Shown here in pieces: positions 22,620 to 35,300 of a DNA stretch of 64,000 bases. The translations under genes were made by a program, and so were the position numbers. Position 1 is the first letter of the stretch; every line of letters begins with the position of its first letter. The DNA is from Euonymus europaeus (Eukaryota; Streptophyta; Magnoliopsida; Celastrales; Celastraceae): assembly GCA_963580455.1 (NCBI GenBank), contig OY756958.1, forward strand, positions 1,562,501 to 1,626,500, read 5' to 3'. The notes under the pieces were generated by a model. The model did no database searches. It was not told the origin of the DNA and saw nothing but the letters and a program-made list of their open reading frames with translations.

Positions 22620-23430
22620 TATAAGTAATTGTTATGAATGTGCAGTCATGGGGGAATTTTGACAGAATGTGGAGGGGGTGATAAAGGAGATTAGAAGGTG
22701 CCTCCAAGGTTTTAAGAGTTAGAAGTTTTCTCATATTCGGCGGACAAAAAATGGGGCAGCTCATTGTATGGCCAAAGAGGTTTTGAAATCCCATATCTCA
22801 AGTGTTTGGGGGAGCAAATGGCCCGTAAGTTTATTGGATGTTATATCCATTGATAATTATGCTTGACTTCAATTATAGAACAAGGTTGTAGTTTTTTTAA
22901 GTCTGCTATTGGTAGTTAGGTGGCGGATGCATCATATTTTTTCCGTAGTGCATGGGGTCTTCAAATTTCCAACTTAATTGTTGACAAAATTGGGAAAGCT
23001 ATGTTTGTTGCAAGAATTTTCATGTGGTTGGTTTCAGAATCCTTTTGTGGCGAGCCTGCAAAAGAGTAGTCAGATGGTTAGAGTTTTGGGGTTCTGCTAT
23101 GGGTGTATATGTCATTGCAACAACAAAGGAGTGGACTTTCTCATGCATAGGTGTTTGGAGCTATCGCTTTTGATACAAGATGTGCAATTTGGGCTTTTGA
23201 TCAGGCCATAGAAGCCAAAGGGTGGACTTTGGAACATATGCAAATATCATGTTCCTGACTTTGTAACACTATGGTTTCTCTTATTCTTGTTTGGTGGTTT
23301 AGTTGGTTTTTGCTTTCCTAGTTGACTATTCAAGTTTTATCTTCGAAGGGTCATATCGCTTTGTACTGTGTGGAGGTGTATTCCTAACATGACGGTGACT
23401 TACAATTTTATTTTCAATGATATTCCCAAG
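22620..23430 (+). pseudogene. Second LINE RNase H fragment(s)
   Basis: 22650-22840 reads as an RNase H end (KEIRRCLQGFK ... FSHIRRTKNGAAHCMAKE). 22980-23230 holds a rearranged RNase H-like piece. The tail to about 23430 resembles an L1 3' region without a clear poly(A). It is separate from the LINE ending at 22173. Confidence 0.5.
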
Positions 23431-23439
23431 GGTGTTTTT

Positions 23440-24830
23440 TCCTCAAGCTTTCAACACAGAAAGAGCTATATGATCTCATGTAAATTATAAAGTACAAGTT
23501 CATTAGAGATGATTTCAGGTAGTTCAGTTTACGAGCTAAAATATTTTATGTAATTTCGAACCCCAAATTAGGTTCCACCCCTCTTCCCTTATTTAAGAGA
23601 ATAAAGTTAGAGACACTATATCTATACTCAAGTGCATGCATATAATAAACTAGAGCGTCAAAAAATATTGATAATCAAGCGATCGTCTAAGATCTTGCCT
23701 TGTCAATGACAGCTGCTGCACTATGGATCTGTAAAATATTAGCTTGAGGCTGTCCAACCCAATAGAGTAATTGTGAAGCAGGCCATGTGGGAGTGGCACA
23801 ACAATAAGTATTTGTTTTTATTCAAGGAATCGGCCTGCATAGCTACATGTGGCCGTGAGTGATGTGCTGGGCTTTGGGTCTAGTAAATGGATGGGCATCA
23901 AGAAATGGGCAGCGAGCTTGGATCCACGGGCTTAGGTGAATGGATGGCCCATCAAGACGTGGAGTGGAAGTGAGTGTTTTTCATTTACATATTTGTTGAT
24001 GCTAGATAGATACTGTGTGTATATATATATAATCATATATTGGCCATGGAAGATAAGATTGTTGTATGTGGAATGCGAATGAATATAGGAAATTTTGTAT
24101 TTAGTGGGAGAGCTTTCTGCTTTTAAATACAAATCCTTGCTCTATATTGTATTTCATTCCGCATCGAATCTTTTAAATAAATAAAAATATTGAAGTGGAA
24201 GGAAATCAATTCTGATTCTATAAAGCTTGCCTTTCAAACGAGCAAAGAACCCACTTCCCATGTCAAATTGTTCCAAACAAATCCCTAAAAAAACTCTTTT
24301 TTTTGTTCTTGTTGGTATTCTCTCTCATTGTAAACATATGATGCCTCTTTGGCCACAGAGTTCTTAATGAACCAAACCAGATTGATAAGAGAGAAGCATG
24401 AGTACAACCACCATAAAAAAATATGCGATCATTGTTCTAAACTTTTACTAGTGTCCTCTTGGCATAGTGATCGATGATAATGAGCCACCATATAAGAAAA
24501 GGCAGGGATTTATCGTTTACAAAAATAATAAAAATTCCAGTAATTTTTATTTTAAAATTATCTCAACAACATACATTATTCATTTATTGGGCTTAATTTA
24601 CAATGGATCCCTTACTATAATGTCGTCATATTCAATAAATAAGTACCACAAATCACTAAAATATTTTTGCCAAAAAAATCACTGAAATCTCTAATATTAC
24701 TATATCGTGTTTATTCATATATGATGGGTGCATGAGTTGACTATTTATTCACTATATATCATGCCCTGAAAGATCGTCATCTTTAAAAAAATGGAGGAGG
24801 GCAAAGATGTCAATGCGACCCGACTAGATG
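23440..24830. other. Intergenic, no gene seen
   Basis: AT-rich sequence between the LINE pieces and the YTH gene promoter region. Short frames at 23932-24132 and 24467-24685 lack any recognisable domain. Confidence 0.5.
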
Positions 24831-24929
24831 GGGTAAATGGGAGGGAAAGTTATCATTTGGGGAATCATCAAGAGGAGGGAAATTTTCACCACTTTCGTGC
24901 TTTTTACGACGCCGTTTGATATTTTAATA

Positions 24930-25214
24930 TGGGCAGTTCCGGCATTTTACAGGAAACGCTCCGTGGAATCTCGCTGCGCGTCTCTCTTTCGACCCACGCT
25001 TAATACCACCCTCTCCTTTCCTTTCCACTCTCTGGCTCTTCTCCTTCTCCATCTTTTTCTTCTTCGTCTTTCTAGGGCTGGGTTAGGGTTTGGCAGGCGT
25101 GCTTACCATCAAGTATGTATAATATATATTCATAAGTTAGGGAATAAAATTATGTGCCGTAAAACGCCCTCTTCTCTCTTTCAATTCTCAAATCTCTCCC
25201 TCGAAGCTTCTAGG
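24930..25214 (+). promoter_or_regulatory. Probable first noncoding exon / 5' leader of YTH gene
   Basis: A pyrimidine-rich leader (CTCTCTTTCGACC ... CTTCTCCATCTTTTTCTTC) followed by GTTAGGGTTTGG is typical of plant transcript starts. It ends at a TCTAGG|GTAAGC donor at 25214/25215. No TATA box could be assigned with confidence. Confidence 0.55.
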
Positions 25215-26402
25215 GTAAGCATGGCCTGAATTTCGCTCTTCTCTGGTAATTTATTGTTTCTCTTCTCTTGGCTCCTTTTTATGTTGTGCTTTTGTCTTTT
25301 TTATTGACTTGGGGTAATCATTTTCTGATTCTTTTTTAATATTGGTATGGATTTTTCGTTGCTGATTGAAGTTATTCATTGCACTTATTTTCATCGATTT
25401 ATGTGTTTTTTGAATTGGTTTGGATTTATTGGAGTTGAGTATTTGAATGGTTCTGATGGCTTGTCTGGGATTTTCGTCCGCGTTTGATGTTTATGCTGTT
25501 AATGTTGTTATCTGGAATGTTTTGTGAGCTGTAAGAAGTGATGATGAGAGGTGAACTGGTCTGCATCTGTTTGGGTTATTTTACAGAGGTTGAGTTTGTT
25601 TTGTGTCATTGAGTTGCCTTGTCAGTGAAGGTGGAACCGTGCAGTCTTTAATAGGCCCTCGAGTGAAATATCAAGGATGGCTTGTAAAACCCACTTAAGT
25701 CTTTACTAGTCCTCTTCTAGAACTCATTTTGGGGGTTTCTGATGCTTTCCTTGTATGCATTATATCAGCAGTGAATCTGATGCCTTCCTTGGGATTAGAC
25801 AAAAAAGGGGTTGAAGCTTTTAGGATCTGTCCACTCTTCATTGGAAATCTAGGCTTCTCCTTTTGGGGTGAAATTAATACTTACCTTGCCAAACTGATGT
25901 TCTGATTCTTTTGTTTGTAATCTCAGCAGTGGCTATGTTTTCGCATGTCCTAATTCCCCATTCATCATTATGTCTATTTTCCTGGACCTTCAGAACGGTT
26001 ACTTCTTCTAGGGGGACCTAAATAATTGATTTACTTTTTTGTTTCATTTTGCCTAATCAAGCAGCAGCATGGAAGAAAGTTCAGAGTCTTTATCATTTGC
26101 TTTATGATATATTATGACACAGAAGAAGAAAATAAGAATTTTGTTTTGAAATATGGTGTGTTTATTGGTTTTGATTATCCTGATTCTTTAGAAGCCTTGC
26201 AAAATATCATGAGTGGTGTATTTTACTATGGGCTCTCCGATCCATTGATATCCTTTTTTTTATTTTTGAGTAATCTATTTTCATTTTTGCAAATACAAGT
26301 TATTTTGAGCATTCTATAATGATTTGTAGTGTAAGTGTGTAACCTTGTTTTTTTATTCCTCTACTTATTCAGGGTTGGCAGTCTTGGAATGGAAATGTAT
26401 AA
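25152..26402 (+). promoter_or_regulatory. Predicted spliced upstream ORF overlapping the YTH start
   Basis: An ATG at 25152 opens 21 codons to the donor at 25214. If exon 1 is joined to the exon at 26373, the frame continues GWQSWNGNV and stops at 26400-26402, which is 14 nt past the first A of the main ATG (26389). The resulting uORF has 30 codons and overlaps the main start. It depends on the splice inferred here. Confidence 0.4.
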
Positions 26403-29400
26403 TGTTCCTGAACATGGGAAACTAGAAAACAATCTGGTATTTGCTTCGTGATTCTTCTATCATATTGGCCTATTTGTTTTGTTTTTTTAGTGCCATGTTT
26501 GGCTGGTGTAGCAAGTTTGTATGATGTTGCTTTTATGTTGATGATAGGATGCCCGTTAACTCATCTATTGTTATTCAGATTCGAGGCGTGGAACCAAACT
26601 TTCTTCTGACAAGCCCACTTCTTGAACAAGTTCAAAACATGTACAACGAGGGGAACTCAGACTTTGTTGTTGATCAAAGCTTGTATTATCCTACTGCCAC
26701 CAATTATGGTTACTACTGTACAGGTAATGTAGAGGCCTAATCTTAGTACACTGAGATGATAATGCTGACTCACTTATGTTACGTTCATTGATTGTGCTCA
26801 GGATTTGAATCACCTGGTGAATGGGAGGACCATCATAGATTTGGTGTGGATGGTCCTGAAATCCAGTACACGGTGTGTTTTTGCACAAACTCTGACTCGC
26901 AAACTTATGCGCCTAAAAATTGAAAGATGTTACTTCTAACTTATTAATTCTGGTTCTTATGGACCCATTGTGTGCTACAGGGTGCAGAGACTGAAAACAT
27001 GGTTTATGTATATTATCCTCCTGGCTATGAATATGCCCAGTCCCTATATAACCCCTATAATCCTTACATACCTGGCGCTGTTGTTGGAGTTGATAACCCA
27101 TCTTTGGGGGCTGAACAGTATTATTCAATTCCTCCTTTTCAAAACCCTGTATCTTTACCTGCTTATGCTCCTACTGTCGTTCATCCGGATACGGTCCCTG
27201 ATAGTTCACAGTTCCCCTTGTTGGACACGGGTACAGCAATTGTTGATGGGCCCAATGGTAATGGTGGGAAGCATAGTCTAGCTTCTGCATCTTCATCCTT
27301 TCCCAGAAACCCTCCAAAGCATACTTCGAATCGTACAAATTTCTCAAGTAAGTTATCAGAAGGGACAAGGCTTAATGCAGGCCTGCGCAAGCAACCGGTA
27401 AACCATGGAAGTATTTCATCTGGTAGTTTTCCTGCCGTGACATCATCACATGTTCTTCAGGTATGAATGCGCTCAGTGGCAGATCCTGGAATTCGGGGCA
27501 CTGGGGGCACAGAAACAGTTTTAATTTACACATGACTATTATATTTCTGTTTTTTCCCCCTCTACTGGAAAATTGAATTGAATAAAATCAGAACATAAAA
27601 ATAGTTTCTGGTAAACAAATTGGATTTGAACAGTGAAATCTTGATAGTTGAAACTAAGCAGTTAACTGAGAGTTGTACACATACTGTGGTGTGTTGTCTA
27701 CTGTGTGTGTGTGTGTGTGTTCCTTTAGGCTTCAAGAAAGAAACTGTTGCAATTGCAACCAATATAGGCTGGGGTAGTAGAGAGTTAAGGCGAAGGCTGA
27801 GACCTTGGGACACTCTGCTAGAATGACTGAATGGGTTGGAAGCTTAGAATGAAGTTCTTCATTTTTTTTATATAGGTTGGCTTGGGCATTGGGGGCCTCA
27901 ATGTATAACCGCTGGGGTCCCATTTTCTTTTTGGATAACTAAACACCTAAAAAACGCAAACAAACGTGCGAGTATAATGAAAAACGTGAACTCGTCGCGT
28001 GAGCTCGAGAAAACCACCAAGTTAATATATTTTAATAGATAGATTACGTTTTTTTCCACTGGGGGACCAGCTCGCTAGTGACTTCAAAGTGGCTTTGCCA
28101 TTGAATGTGCTAGGTTAATGAGATGTTTTAGGAACAAATCTTTCCATTTTGCTTTCGATGTAGCATACCTTAGAATATCCTTCAAAATCTCGAAATGCTG
28201 TCTTCAGGAAAAAATTTACTCTTTTATTTGTGCATTTAGATTCACTGTTTATACTTTATATATTGACCTAGTGAAGTTGTTCTCACTTCATTTTTTTGGG
28301 TTTTTAGTGCATATTCTGTCACTAAATTTTCTGGTCGTTGTTTGGAGCATGAATATATCAGCTTTTCAGAAACATTATGCCAATTACAATATAATAGATG
28401 TTTTCTGGTTCAGTTGCTTTTATTTAATATTTTTTTCTTTCGTTTACAGAATAGAAATGCTTCTGGATCCATTCAGCCAATTGATAACATGTCTAGTGGC
28501 AAAATTTTATCTCAACATAATCAAGCAAAAGTTGTTTCCCATGTCAATTTTTCTGAGTTTGGATCAAGTGCTCATGGACGGGCTGCAGTGGATAAACTTT
28601 GCGCAAAAGTCCATGTTGGCAAAGCTCTTAATGATGTAAATGTGAGTGTAGATGCATGGGGTGAACAGAACCGAGGTCCTAGAACCAATAGATCAAAAAA
28701 TCAGTTGGCTGTTAAAGCCTACACCACCAAAGCAGGTGATAGCAACTCCGAAGGAAATATCATAATCTATACTGATCAGTACAATGGGGATGATTTTCCC
28801 ATCAATTATGTCGATGCAAAGTTTTTTGTAATAAAGTCATACAGTGAGGATGATGTACACAAGAGTATCAAATATAACGTTTGGTCTTCGACGCCACATG
28901 GAAACAAGAAGCTTCAGAGTGCTTATGAAGATGCACAGAAGGTGGCTGCAAAAGCTGGAGGCTGTCCCATCTTTTTGTTTTTTTCTGTGAGTACTGCTTG
29001 TCAGCTACTAAATATGTTGATATGGAAATTCTCGTAATTAATATATGTTCTGTGTGCAGGTAAATGCAAGTGGTCAATTTTGTGGTGTTGCACGGATGAC
29101 TGGCCCAGTTGACTTTCATAGGGATATGGATTTCTGGCAGCAGGATAAATGGAGTGGCAGCTTTGCTGTTAAGTGGCATATCATTAAAGACATTTCAAAT
29201 ACCAACTTTAGGCATATCATATTAGAGAACAATGAGAACAAGCCTGTGACTAATAGCAGGGACACACAAGAGGTATTTCATATGTTGGGGAGTATTGTCA
29301 TTGTGATTTGGATGTTCTTAGTTCTCATTCATGTTTGATATGAGATACTGTGACATGTGCGTAGTATGTGTGTATAATTAGCATAATTCCTGCAAAAAAT

Positions 29401-30888
29401 TTTAATATGACTTTGGTGCATCTTTAGTATGGCTTCGGTGCATATTGAGTATGACCGGTGCATCTTTACTCTTTAGTTTGACTTCGGTGCTTCTTTAGTA
29501 ATTGGGTTTGACTAGGGGAATACATGTCTCTCTTTTTTGTTTAAATCTCTTCATTTGCACTTGATGACACACTATGAGATGCCTACTCTTATAATTAGTT
29601 AAATGTTTTTTCACTTGGGACTTTTTCCCCCTTTCTGAAGTTTAATATTTCTCCACATAAAGTTGTATCATCTTGTCTTCTTTGATAAATAATAATACTG
29701 TGTCATGTTAATATATAGGTATATTACCTTTTACAACACCATTAGTGATTCAACAATTGTTTTATGGGTGTTTTTTTTGTAATTTATGCATATGATGTTT
29801 CCATTTTTGGCTCTGTATATGAAACATGTGAGATACTGATTGTCATGCGTGACGGTGATGGTTGAGTGATGTGATTCAATTTAAATGCACCACAAGTAGA
29901 AGGACTAACCTTGAAATATTGAAATTAGATGATCTCTTAGAAATGGATGAGGACATTGCCTTTTGGCTGAGCTTACAACAATAGGGTTTTTGCATTGAAC
30001 CTTGGGTGGTCTCCTAGGGCATACTCTTTGTTATCATTGTTGGCAAGCAGAATACTGGTTGAAGATGAAAGTTACATATGGTCTGGTGACAACCAGTTTT
30101 TGCCAAACCCATATTCACTGCCCAGTGCCCACCTGCTTCACATATGACTGAATCAGTGTGGAGTTCTATTGACATGGGCTTGTAATATTCGTGTTATATT
30201 TTGCTCTCCCATGGGAACATGCTCGGAAACAGCTTCTTGTAGTTATTTATTTATGTGCATTATTTCTGATTTGCAGATACCATATTACCAAGGCTTGGAG
30301 ATGCTGAAAATATTCAAAAACCATACGGGGAGGACATCTTTACTTGATGACTTCATGTACTATGAAAACCGCCAGAAAATTATGCAGGATGAGAAAGCCA
30401 GACTATTAGTTAGAAGCTTTGAGAGGCCATTTGTGGCATCTGCTTTATATCCTTCCCGCAAGCTAAATTGTGTTGAGCTACCAGTGCATGAAGATGAGAA
30501 GATTAGTCAGCAAAATGAGACTGACAGCTTGAAAGAAAATGAAGGCTCTGGAACCAAGCAGGGTTCTGAAACTTCAGAAGTCGCCGATTGGAGCAAAAAA
30601 AATGAAAATGCTGACCATAAGATTGTTGAAACCAAAGATGATGTTTCGTCTACTCTAAAGATTGGTTCACTCACTATAAATCCTAAGCAGGCCAATTGTA
30701 AACCCTTAGCTGATGTAACTGCTCTTCCTAATACTGCACCTACTGACATTGTAACTGTGGGTTCAATGCCGGTGAAAGTTAACGGATTAGCTAAGTCTTC
30801 TGGTTTTCTAACTGTGGGTGCGATTCCGCTTGACCCTAGGACCCTACAGCTTGACCGGGGTGATGCTATTGCAAAAAAGGCGCCATAG
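26389..30888 (+). CDS. YTH-domain m6A reader (ECT family)
   Basis: Coding exons are 26389-26436, 26579-26723, 26802-26872, 26981-27460, 28450-28986, 29060-29272 and 30277-30888. Together they give 701 codons with all phases consistent. The N-terminal low-complexity region is ECT-like: [37 protein letters not shown], and Tyr/Pro-rich [10 protein letters not shown]. The YTH domain spans about residues 410-560: [30 protein letters not shown], and [11 protein letters not shown], which supplies the Trp residues of the m6A-binding cage. The tail has [25 protein letters not shown] proteins bind N6-methyladenosine in cytoplasmic mRNA. The exact paralogue is not resolved. All cage residues appear intact, so the gene is probably functional. 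Confidence 0.92.
27470..28095. mobile_element. Possible non-autonomous DNA transposon in YTH intron
   Basis: The left end CAGTGGCAGATCCTGG...GGGGGCA and the right part (GGGGGCCTC at 27890, CTGGGGGACC at 28060) show the inverted GGGGGC-rich ends common in plant hAT MITEs. It contains a (GT)n run at 27703-27720. The exact right end and target duplication were not resolved. Confidence 0.4.
29405..29515 (+). repeat. Short tandem repeat TTCGGTGCATCTTTAGTATGA
   Basis: Four to five diverged copies of a unit of about 20-30 bp (TATGACTTCGGTGCATCTTTAG-like) lie in the last intron of the YTH gene. Confidence 0.65.
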
Positions 30889-32304
30889 TACCAACAAGAT
30901 GGAGGCTTGTGAGTAATTGAGATTTCATTTGTGTTGCTGCATGTTTTGGTAATTTTGGTCTGGGCGGATTATTGTAAAGCTGAGCACGTCAGACTCAGTA
31001 GTGGTTAAATACCAACTGTAGTGTTTCAGTTCAGCGTCTATTAATGTTGCCCCCTTCGTACTGCACTTGTGGTATTGTGGTTATTTTGATCCACTTCCCA
31101 GTGATGTCAAGTGTTTTGTGGGGGGAGATCCCTGTCATTACTGAAATTAACTGGAAAAAAAAGGATGAAATCTTGATATCTTTTGTCTTACATTGTGCTT
31201 TGCGATTAAATGTTCAAGTTATAAAGGACACTTGTTACCGTTGCAATTTGTGGTTCACCTAATTCTATTGCTGTTTGTATCCTGGTGCTTCTTGTTTCAG
31301 TAACAGTGCATTTTTGTTTTTGCTAACATGAGAGAGAGTTTTCTCTGCAGCTTTTTCTTGCCTCTTACTATTCGGGTCTTTCTCCTGCAGTAAAGTGAAT
31401 ATCTTCCTTGTTTCATTAGCCATCTCCCCTTACTCCAGTGGTTATAGTGATCCCCAGGGTTTAGGCTGACTCTGTTTGCTGAAGAAATGCAGCATCTACT
31501 TATGCGAGGAGAGAATTTGTGTTGATGATAGATATTCCCTTCCCTTGTAAATTGAACTCTCTCTCTCTGGACATCGTCTTGCCTTCGACTGATACTCTTG
31601 AAGTTGATAAGTTAATGCTGCCTTTGTATTGTTTTTGAAGAAGGTTTGTATGTGTTCAATCAAGTAGAATGTGACTAAAAAGAATCCATTTACCAACAAG
31701 AGCTTTAGGTACTTCTGGCATCATAGTCTTTTTTCTCTCTTGTTTGATGCTATTATAATAAAACATTTAGAAATTTACATTAGCATCCTCTAGGGCTAGG
31801 AGCTATGGCTTTTCTACAGATTGGTAAAAAGTTTCAGGCCAAATTCGAGCTCCAGCTCCTGAAGTTGAATTCAGTAGGGTTCCTTACGACCCCGTTTAGT
31901 ACATCATGTTAATGTCAATATGTCATAGCTAATTACTATTAGAGGGGAAAAAAGAAGAAGTTAAATCTCCAATTAATCCTTGAAACAATTCATCCCAGAA
32001 AATTAAATTGTTGGTTCCATTTGGAATTGGAATGAATATCTATCTATATGCTAACCAGTGGGTAGGTAAGGCGTTATAGTTTTTTTTTTGGAAGGAAGTA
32101 AGGCGTTTTAGTTAATTGAGATAAGGATTAATGATTTGGACCTAACCATACGATTCCGGATTCCACTTGGCAATTTATTCACCTGAGCATATTGCTCGCA
32201 ACTGAGATGTGTATGAGCCAATCTGACCGTTGAGACACACTGAAATCACATAAGGTAATAAAAAAATAAATTAGAATAGACGGCTGTGATGCATCCTCAT
32301 CTCT
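30889..32304. other. YTH 3' UTR and DRM3 upstream region
   Basis: This 1.4-kb spacer separates the YTH stop from the inferred first DRM3 exon, both on the plus strand. The first part should hold the YTH 3' UTR (T-rich, with TAATAAAAC at 31755). The later part should hold the DRM3 promoter. No protein-coding feature is supported. Confidence 0.5.
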
Positions 32305-35300
32305 ATGGGGAAAAAAGAGCTAAAAATTGTAGGTATGCAAATTTACCCAGAATCCTATCAAGCATATATTATTGACCGACCGAGTGGGACTGTCAAGAAC
32401 TGTTTTCTGTCTCCGGACTGCGCATTCGCATGCAACTTGTCCTCTTCAATACAGGTATCTCTGCGATGTAGGAGAGAAGCTTTCAGTTTTTCATTTGTGT
32501 GATTTTTTTTTCTTTCTCTGTTTACCGAGAAAATGAGGTGGAAAATGTATTAGATTTTGAGCCTGCTCTGTACTGGATGGAAGGTGAAATCTCCGGGAAT
32601 TTTAGAGCAGTAATCTGTTCCCGGCTGCGCATGTCTGTTTGCTCATGTAATTGATTATGCATCACACAGTGTTGCTATCACACCTGATACGAGATTTCTT
32701 TGTTTCTGTGAGATGTATGTTTACGTTTTAAGCCGTGACTGTTTCGTTACCGACAAAAATGATAAGGTAAAAATCAAATAAATTGTTTATTTCTCTACAT
32801 TCCTCAGAGGAGTGGTCTGTTTGATTGTTTTCTGTTATCAGTGATTATGTACTGCTTTCCTGGTTGTGAAATTGGAACAAGATACGTCATTTCGAAATCT
32901 TTTCTGTTTGGTTATCGAGCAAGCTATCAGTGCTTGGCTTTTGAGAAAAGGAGTCCTCACAGTTGCATGTTGTTTTATTTCATTCACAGACTGATCTAAT
33001 GATTTTTTTTCCAGAGATTTGAAATACTTGTCTTGTGCAGTTAGCTCTCCATCAATTAATTGCTCGTGGATCGTGGCTTTCAAGATTTTGTTTTGTTTAA
33101 AATGGTATGCAGAATTAGTACTGGTGATTGTGCAGTGCCAATAGACTTTTGAATGGATGTACCTATGCATTTGTGTTATTCTTTTTCAGGGTGAGGATGC
33201 AAAACACTCGTATGGAGAAGGTTCCTCAGCTCCTGATGATTCAAAAGCATTAGTTCCGAAGAATGAGATTTTGGATTTCGAGATGCCCTCTGAGACTGCG
33301 CACGCAAGGCCTCATGGGGTATGCCTGTATTTGTATTATGCTTACTCAATTACAACATTTCCTCTAGGATATTTGCTTGTTGTATTCTTAGTTTACTAAT
33401 TCTTATCGAAGGAAAATTTGGAATGCTATTCGAAAATGAAACTATGTTTTGAATGGTAATGCATCACATTAAGTGATATTTGTTCTTAAGGGCAGGTGGC
33501 GGGCCATACCACTTGCATTTTCTGTTATGCTGCCTCTTCTATATGGTCGCTGAGTTACTCAGCCAGTTGAATCTGTGAATCTTAATACTGTTGTATGGCA
33601 GATTCTGCTTAAAATTCATGGGGCAAAAAGTTAACTTAGTGTTTATCTTGCCCTTTCTTGCTTAAAGTCATAAAGTGCATCAAACTGATGCAGCTACCAT
33701 TTGCATGGGAAATTTAAATTTCCATGAAGCATAGCTGTAACCAAGTTTTCTTGATGCAATTGAAAATGACTAACCTGCTTGGAATTATGTCATTCTCAGT
33801 TCTGCTGGTTCTTTTAGTTCCCTGAATTTGACGCTTTCTAGTCTGTACTTGATGCTAATATGGGTGTCATCAGTACATCATCATCAATGCTTTATCACGA
33901 ACAATCTGAAGTTGGCTGGGGAGCATCACTTTATATATACCAGCTCATTTCTTGCATTTCATTCAATCTCCTGACCCAGGGGGATTTTCAGGAAAACCTG
34001 TCTTGAGAATAATATGCAAAAAAGGTGGGTTGGTTTTAGAAAATCGTGAGACAGTTTGGTTCCTATGTACTGTTGGTGTTAAAGGGAGAACTGCTTGTAG
34101 CCAACCCAGGACTGGATTTATAATTGCTGGATACGTTTTTTTCTTGTACAAATTCCAATCATAATGGGAAACGCCCTACCTTACTAGGCAATAATGAGGC
34201 TACCTAATATTTTATACAAGTCCCCATTTAGTGTAATGCAGTCTCTAAACCCTATATATATGAGACGAACCTGCCAGTTATATATATACACAGACATATA
34301 TAAAATTTAAAAACTCTCAGAGCGTAAGAGTCCCATGATGGGTGCAGGGGAACATGATGCAGCCTTACACCCTTACCCCCATGTTTTTTGGAGGCTGTTT
34401 TATGGTTTGAACGTCCCCTAGTTGTAATGAAGCAACTTTACCATCTCACAAAGGTTGACCTTGGTTGCATATTTTTACACATTTGACACTTGCAATAATG
34501 GTTGGCTACTTGGCTAGTGTGACTGCTGCTCTTCACTTGTTTCTATGGAGTGTTGTTCATGTGTCATTTGATTGCTATGAACTTTGTAACCTTTTAGGTC
34601 AAAAATTGTCTGGCATGTATTAGAGAGTCTATGAAATGTCCTTGAACAGGATACATTCTAATTCAGTGTTTCCTTTTATGTACTAAGTCTTCAATATTAG
34701 ATTCTTGCATCCATTTATCTGTAAAAGGAATATTATAACTTAAATGTTAATTGTTGCCTGTAATGAAGGGCATCTTTTTTTTTTCTTGTGCATTTTTTCC
34801 ATTTATCGCATGGACACTCCAACTGTAGTGATATCTGCCTCACATATTGGGTGACGTAGCAGGCCAATTTAGCAGATTTGGTAAAAGCTTTTCGGTCTTC
34901 AGAGTTGCTATATTTTCCCAGTTAAATTTTATATTCGTGTCGTCAACTTTTTATGTCCGTATTTGCTCTATTTGTAGGATTCCGTTCCAAGTTCACAAGA
35001 ATCAAGTGTCAGAGAAGCATTTATAAGGATGGGATTCTCACCATCTCTAGTTGATCAAACTATGAAAGAAAACAGTAAGCTCCATGTACTCTAGTTTATT
35101 ATAGCATTATAAAATTATTGTTCAAGATGGAATAAACCAAATAAATAATTGCATTCGTTGGGTTTCAACATTTAGATGCCTTTATGGATATTATTGTAAC
35201 TCCGTTGCGTTGAGTCTTTGGGGGCCTTGGGCGAATTCTAGAAGAGAGGCCCTAGGCGAATTCTAGAAGAGAGCCCTCTTAATTTTTTGTTAAACAAGTG

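Noticed and set aside
24837..25229. 130-codon frame at the YTH promoter
   Set aside because: It runs through the pyrimidine-rich leader and past the likely donor; composition is that of a 5' UTR, not of a protein.
28118..28639. 173-codon frame overlapping a YTH exon
   Set aside because: Mostly intron sequence, and out of frame with the well-supported YTH coding exon at 28450-28986.
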